From: Nosema muscidifuracis
Taxonomy: Eukaryota; Microsporidia; Nosematidae
DNA: 64,000 bases
Direction of reading: 5' to 3'
Assembly: GCA_028335825.1 (NCBI GenBank)
Contig: JAIOKI010000002.1
Coordinates: 806,001-870,000, forward strand
In this document: piece by piece, positions 59,625 to 64,000 of the stretch
Position numbering within the stretch: the first letter of the stretch is position 1
Layout: each line of letters starts with the position of its first letter
Program-made: the position numbers and the translations under genes
Notes under the pieces: model-generated
The model's database searches: none
What the model was told of the DNA's origin: nothing
What the model saw: only the letters and a program-made list of their open reading frames with translations

Positions 59625-62245
59625 AAGTATTCTTTTTCTAAATTTTTATTATGATTTCATTGTTTACTATAAAATATATAATAATTTATCATTATATTAA
59701 TATTTTTAAACACTTTATTTATTGATTAAAAAACTAACAAATTATTATGTTGTAGCTAGTATCAGTATTAACTTACAAATTAATGTAAAAAATCAATTTA
59801 TTTATTTAGATACTTAAAATGTCATTAAATTCTAGACTTTAAAAAATTAATATTTTTATAACGTATTTTTTATTATATATAAAAGTAAACCCTAAATCTT
59901 TTTAATATAAATACAAAATATCTTAATAAGAATATGCTTTATAAAGTTTATTATATTGCTTCTGGTGTAAGATACTGTAGAATTACGGGATTAAATAATA
60001 CAAAGAACCTATGCCAATTATTATTGACGAATCAATTATGAAACAAACAATTAATTTTACTAACTTAGGCAATAATCAAGTACCTAAAATTACAGATATA
60101 CTCAAAATCAAGTTATAGGGAAAGAATAAGAAAAAATAAGTATGCAAAGGGGAAATTAATCAACTAATAAACCAAAATATAGATAGAAACGATAATAATT
60201 TTTTTTGTGGATGTAAACCAAATGAAAATTGCACTTTTTAATTTGAAATATATATTATTTGAAAAAGGAAAATAAATGATTTTATATTCTATTTATGTTT
60301 ATTTTTAAATACATATTTAGCTTGTGAAAGCTTATAGACCTTTAATTAGAAGGAAAACGAGATTTATTTGAGAAGAACAATGAAATCATTCTTTATATAT
60401 CATGATAAGTTATTTTAAGTTATTAAATTTTATAAATTATTTAACTAGCTTGTAATTTATTAGAGATAAGCAAACACTATATTGAAAATCTAACAGAAAT
60501 AGATTAACAATAGATCGAAAAACTAAAAATATAACATTTATTCAAATTTAAACTTTCAGATAAATCTTTTTATATTGATTGCATTAATTTATATTATGTT
60601 GTGACTCGATCCTAACTGACCTTTAACTTGAAGTAAACTATATTTTGCAGTTTCAATTTATTTAAAAATGATTGATTATTATTTAATTATCTACATAGTT
60701 TTATAAAAATTGTTACATTTTAATATTAAATATAGAATATTTTTTGATTCTTATTCTAAAATGAAATTATTGTAAACAAATAAATTAATTTTATAATAAC
60801 CATTACATAAAATACTATAAAAAGTTAAAAATATTTTAATGAGATTCTCTTAAGACTCTTTTTCACATTTATTTAATAAATATAACCATTTATATTGATT
60901 CAAAACGACATATCTTGTTTCGTAATATAATTGGTCGTTATCTCATATTAAATCATAGTCGTTACAAGAGATAATTTATTATAAATCATTCAGATAAGCA
61001 TAATCTACTTTTTTTGGACGAATTTCATTTTTATTTGAAGACAATCTGCTAAATATACTGATTTCTCATAATGTTCTACATTATAATTTTATCTGAGAAG
61101 GTAGTACTTTCTTTTATTTTTTATAATGTTTCCTTTAGACAGATACATCAAAAATTTATCTCCTTTGCATAGTTTATTTGCTTTATTATCTTCTAATATT
61201 TATGAATTTAAGTCTTCTATTAAATATCGTCATTTTAATAAATCTTCTATTGTGCTAAGGAAGCTTCATAACTGCCTTATCATAAAAAGATTTTTCGTCT
61301 TTTATGTATATTCTTTGTGTTAATAAACATAATGCTAAAAGTCAATAACAGAATTCCATCCATGTTTTTAACATGTCAGACCTTAACCTAATTCATAGTC
61401 TCTCTTTGCAGACAGCTTATAAATATATTTAATGATTTTAATTTAAAATTAAGCATATATAATAATTAAGTAGTTAATTAGCATGTTCATCAATGAAATT
61501 CATTAATTTTATATTGTTTAATAGATCTAAGCATAACATCTGTATTATTTTTTGTTTTAGTTTTAAGAGACCAATTTGTTTCAATGATTTCTAAATATTA
61601 TAGTATACTTATTACTAATATGAATTATAACATTAGTGGTCAATTATATTTATATATCTTTAAAGATAATTTTTAACAAATATTTAGTTTCTTCGATTAT
61701 TATTTTTAATGTCATCTATAATAATAGGTGATAAAATAGATTTCAAAATATAGCTCTATAAATATTTAGCCTTGTATAAATCAAACAATGACTATAAATT
61801 TCTCAATTATTAATTTAGAAGAATTGGAAAATTGCTCATCATTACACATTCATATTTGGGATAAAAAATACAAATAAATTCTTATTATAAGATGACAAAA
61901 AACTGTACATTTTATACAGATATTTTTCTTTTAAAAGTTTTAAAATCATAATTATTTTTACTAAATGTGTAAAAAATTTACTTTTTTTGTCAAATTGTTT
62001 GTTTACAAAAAAAAATAAGATTAAAGGAACTCAAATTTTGATATATAACTTACTAAAACCTTAAAATGAATGGTCTTCTAAAAAATTCAATTATTTTATA
62101 AAAAATTGTCATCGATAAAAATGTGCCATCTAGGAACTAAATTTATAACCGTTGTGTTTTCTATTAAAAGATGTTCAAATTATTTAATTTTATAATTTTT
62201 TTAATTTATAAAAGTCTATAAATATTTGAATTAATATTATCCTTA
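59625..62245. other. 2.6-kb gap without genes, possibly holding eroded coding sequence
   Basis: No tandem repeats, and composition is closer to coding than in other gaps. Short runs look coding-like: a 35-codon frame at 59934-60041 after a distant CCC (59890-59892), an adjacent 39-codon run to about 60117, and a 65-codon frame at 61126-61323 without a C-run. None has a recognisable domain and I do not call any as genes. Confidence 0.4.
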
Positions 62246-63499
62246 ATGGAAATAGAATGTCAAGTAGTTTCAGAACTTATTCCTAAAAAACATTCCGATA
62301 AGATTGCAGATGTAAAAGAAAGATATAAAGTTTCAAATATCATTTTAATTTTAATTAATTCATTGGTTGCACTAACTTGTGGTCTGGGATTGAATTCAGT
62401 AGCAGTAGAATATCAGAAATCTAAACATTTATCTGAAAATAATCCAAATTTTGAAGTATTTTTTAGTGTTGCTGTAGCTATGTTTCTGGCTGGTGGAGGT
62501 GTCGGACATATAATTTATGAATTAGTAGATTCTAAAAAATTTAGTAAAAAAAATTTTTTAGTACTAGGATCAATTCTAAATATCATTTCTTTTTCTATAA
62601 TTTATTTTTACACGTATTTTTATGTTATTGGGGTTTCTCGTTTTTTTATGGGGTTAAATGCCGGATTTGCAAGTGCAATAGTTCCAGGAACTATTCATAA
62701 GCTTGCTCCGGAAGGACTTAAAGGGTTTTTTAGTGCTTTTTATCCAGGATTTGTTGGATTGGGGTTGCTTATAGGTCAGATCATGACAATATTTAAAGAT
62801 GAGAGTATGTTCTTTATTCCTCATATAATTTTGTGTCTTTTATTCTTTATTCAAACAGTTTTACTATATTTTATACCAAATATGGATGTAAAAGAAGAGG
62901 ATGAGAAAGAAAAAAATGTTTTCCAGACTTTGAAAAGTAAAGAAGCGCGTAGAAGTGTTGTGTTAGCTGTAGTTTTTCATCTGGCACAACATTTATCTGG
63001 ATTTAATTATCTGACATTATTTACAGATCAGCTACTCGAAAATTCACCTAGTCCTTATTTTTTTGGAATCATGAATTTTGTCATTGCGTTAGTTTTTACT
63101 TGTTTATCAGGATGGCTGTGTGATTTAGGAGGTCGTAAATTTTTCTTTATATTAAGTTGTATTGCTTCAGCTATTTCTGTACTATGTTTTAAGTTCTTGA
63201 ATATTCCTCATATAATACTTGGATTCTTTTTTCTATCTTATAATTTTGGATTAGGCTGCATTCCATGGATTGTTTTAGATGAAATGTTTACAGCACCTTA
63301 TGTTAAATCAGGAAAATTTATAGCTGTTTGTGTCAACTGGTCTGCTGCTTTTTGTGTAACTATCTTTTCGAAATATATTTTTGAGTCAATGGGTGATTTA
63401 GTTTATACATTTTTTTCGACTTCAATTGTGATAGCAGCTAGTATAGTAGGAATATTTTTTAGAGAAACTAAAACTCAAACCCAACCAAGACTGCAATAA
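62246..63499 (+). CDS. MFS sugar-porter-type transporter
   Basis: This encodes 417 aa with 12 predicted spans. Sugar-porter landmarks are visible: GVSRFFMGLNAGFASAIVP (helix 4-5), LKGFFSAFYPGFVGLGLLIG (helix 5), LSGFNYLTLFTDQLL (helix 7), DLGGRKFFF (loop 8-9), and NFGLGCIPWIVLDEMF with NWSAAF (helix 10-11, the GPIPW..SE and NW motifs). The PESPRFL motif after helix 6 is missing, and the central loop is short. Microsporidia use such carriers to import host sugars. No C-run, but CC at 62241-62242 is close to the start. Confidence 0.8.
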   Translation: MEIECQVVSELIPKKHSDKIADVKERYKVSNIILILINSLVALTCGLGLNSVAVEYQKSKHLSENNPNFEVFFSVAVAMFLAGGGVGHIIYELVDSKKFSKKNFLVLGSILNIISFSIIYFYTYFYVIGVSRFFMGLNAGFASAIVPGTIHKLAPEGLKGFFSAFYPGFVGLGLLIGQIMTIFKDESMFFIPHIILCLLFFIQTVLLYFIPNMDVKEEDEKEKNVFQTLKSKEARRSVVLAVVFHLAQHLSGFNYLTLFTDQLLENSPSPYFFGIMNFVIALVFTCLSGWLCDLGGRKFFFILSCIASAISVLCFKFLNIPHIILGFFFLSYNFGLGCIPWIVLDEMFTAPYVKSGKFIAVCVNWSAAFCVTIFSKYIFESMGDLVYTFFSTSIVIAASIVGIFFRETKTQTQPRLQ

Positions 63500-63535
63500 A
63501 TTTTGTTAATTTATAATTTACTAATAATATTTTAA

Positions 63536-64000
63536 TTAAATTTTCATATCGCCAATCTGTTGAGATCCAGAACTATTTTTTTTATAATATCTCTTAAAAA
63601 TTTTAAAAGATATCAATCCTACAGCTAAAATTAAAATTGTAGATATAAAAAATATAGTAGGAGTTGCTAGTTCCAAAGCGCTGCTTGAATCATTTCTTAT
63701 CATATCAAAAGGATTATTTTCAATTTCAATATCATTCATAAATAGTTCATCTTGATTTTCTACTGATCTTATTACTCTGTTTTCACTTAACGTTTGATTT
63801 TCAAATTGAATAAAATTCAATCCTAAATTTCGGAAGTCAATTGAGTTTTCGACTTCATTAATCTGATCTTCAAATTCTGGGTTGACACACTTATCTGGTA
63901 CAAATGATGTAATAGCATTATTAAAGCAATCGATATCATCCAAACATTCATTTTTTAATTCATATGCTGCGCATTGTAATTTATTGAAAGTCTGTTTTCC
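63536..64000 (-). CDS. C-terminal part of a Cys-containing single-pass membrane protein, cut by the right edge
   Basis: The minus-strand frame is open from the right edge and ends at 63536, so the N-terminus is outside. The visible 154 residues begin with a Cys-rich segment (QCAAYELKNECLDDIDCF and later DKCVNPEF), suggesting disulphides in a luminal or extracellular domain. The sequence then runs through an acidic loop to a membrane span (TIFFISTILILAVGLISF) and a basic tail (KRYYKKNSSG). No family recognised. It shares the SP/TM style of the other small membrane proteins here. Confidence 0.7.
   Translation of the reverse strand, partial: GKQTFNKLQCAAYELKNECLDDIDCFNNAITSFVPDKCVNPEFEDQINEVENSIDFRNLGLNFIQFENQTLSENRVIRSVENQDELFMNDIEIENNPFDMIRNDSSSALELATPTIFFISTILILAVGLISFKIFKRYYKKNSSGSQQIGDMKI

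Noticed and set aside
61126-61323. 65-codon plus-strand frame
   Set aside because: It has an ATG but no C-run, no domain, and lies in a gap with other fragments; coding status cannot be supported.

Overview
This window is AT-rich eukaryotic nuclear DNA (roughly four fifths A+T) and reads as part of a microsporidian genome. The reasons are as follows. The genes are single-exon and shortened relative to yeast: MOT1 is 1277 aa, UTP21 675 aa and MCM5 about 676 aa. Most genes have a C-run (CCC to CCCCCC on the coding strand) a few bases before the start codon, the start-site signal described for microsporidia. The core nuclear genes are fungal-like, and they sit among lineage-specific secreted or membrane proteins. 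The genus cannot be fixed from the sequence alone. Unlike the most compact microsporidia, this genome has long gaps (up to about 2.6 kb), and many of them carry a private short tandem repeat.

Layout, left to right. 0-9 kb: the N-terminal part of a gene cut by the window edge, a secreted acidic protein, a secreted M12B-like metzincin, the UTP21 ribosome-biogenesis propeller protein, two small secretory-pathway proteins, and repeat arrays. 9-22 kb, all but one on the minus strand: replication and transcription genes RFA2, TFIIE-beta, MCM5, ESS1/PIN1, RPB10 (plus), CDC20/CDH1 and MOT1. 24-30 kb: two divergent small-heat-shock-like proteins around an RNF121-type RING membrane ligase and a 98-bp satellite-like array, then tRNA-Ala(AGC) and a bZIP factor. 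32-40 kb: a Rho-type GTPase, a tRNA-guanine transglycosylase with an in-frame TAA, a YEATS protein, an ankyrin protein, a NUP54/57-like nucleoporin, a myosin regulatory light chain and NF-YA. 41-64 kb: a small membrane protein, two divergently transcribed ABC half-transporters, ribosomal protein eL18, an M1 aminopeptidase, DPH4, a small membrane protein, a PH-domain protein, a two-domain monothiol glutaredoxin, two unknowns, an MFS sugar-type transporter, and a membrane protein cut by the right edge.

The genes fall into a few working groups. MCM5 and RFA2 serve replication. TFIIE-beta, RPB10, MOT1, NF-YA, bZIP and YEATS serve transcription. UTP21, eL18, the transglycosylase and DPH4 serve ribosomes and translation (DPH4 through diphthamide on eEF2). 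The ABC half-transporters and the glutaredoxin may belong to Fe-S handling around the mitosome. The MFS carrier and the signal-peptide proteins are candidates for the host interface.

No complete, obviously new multi-gene system stands out. The most unusual signals are: the in-frame stop or possible tiny intron in the transglycosylase; an array of CRE-like TTACGTCA sites upstream of a secreted gene, in a window that also encodes a bZIP factor; the head-to-head ABC paralogues; the two HSP20-like genes around a higher-order repeat; and a small relic resembling the N-terminus of a neuronal-calcium-sensor protein. No virus-like element or toxin gene was recognised.
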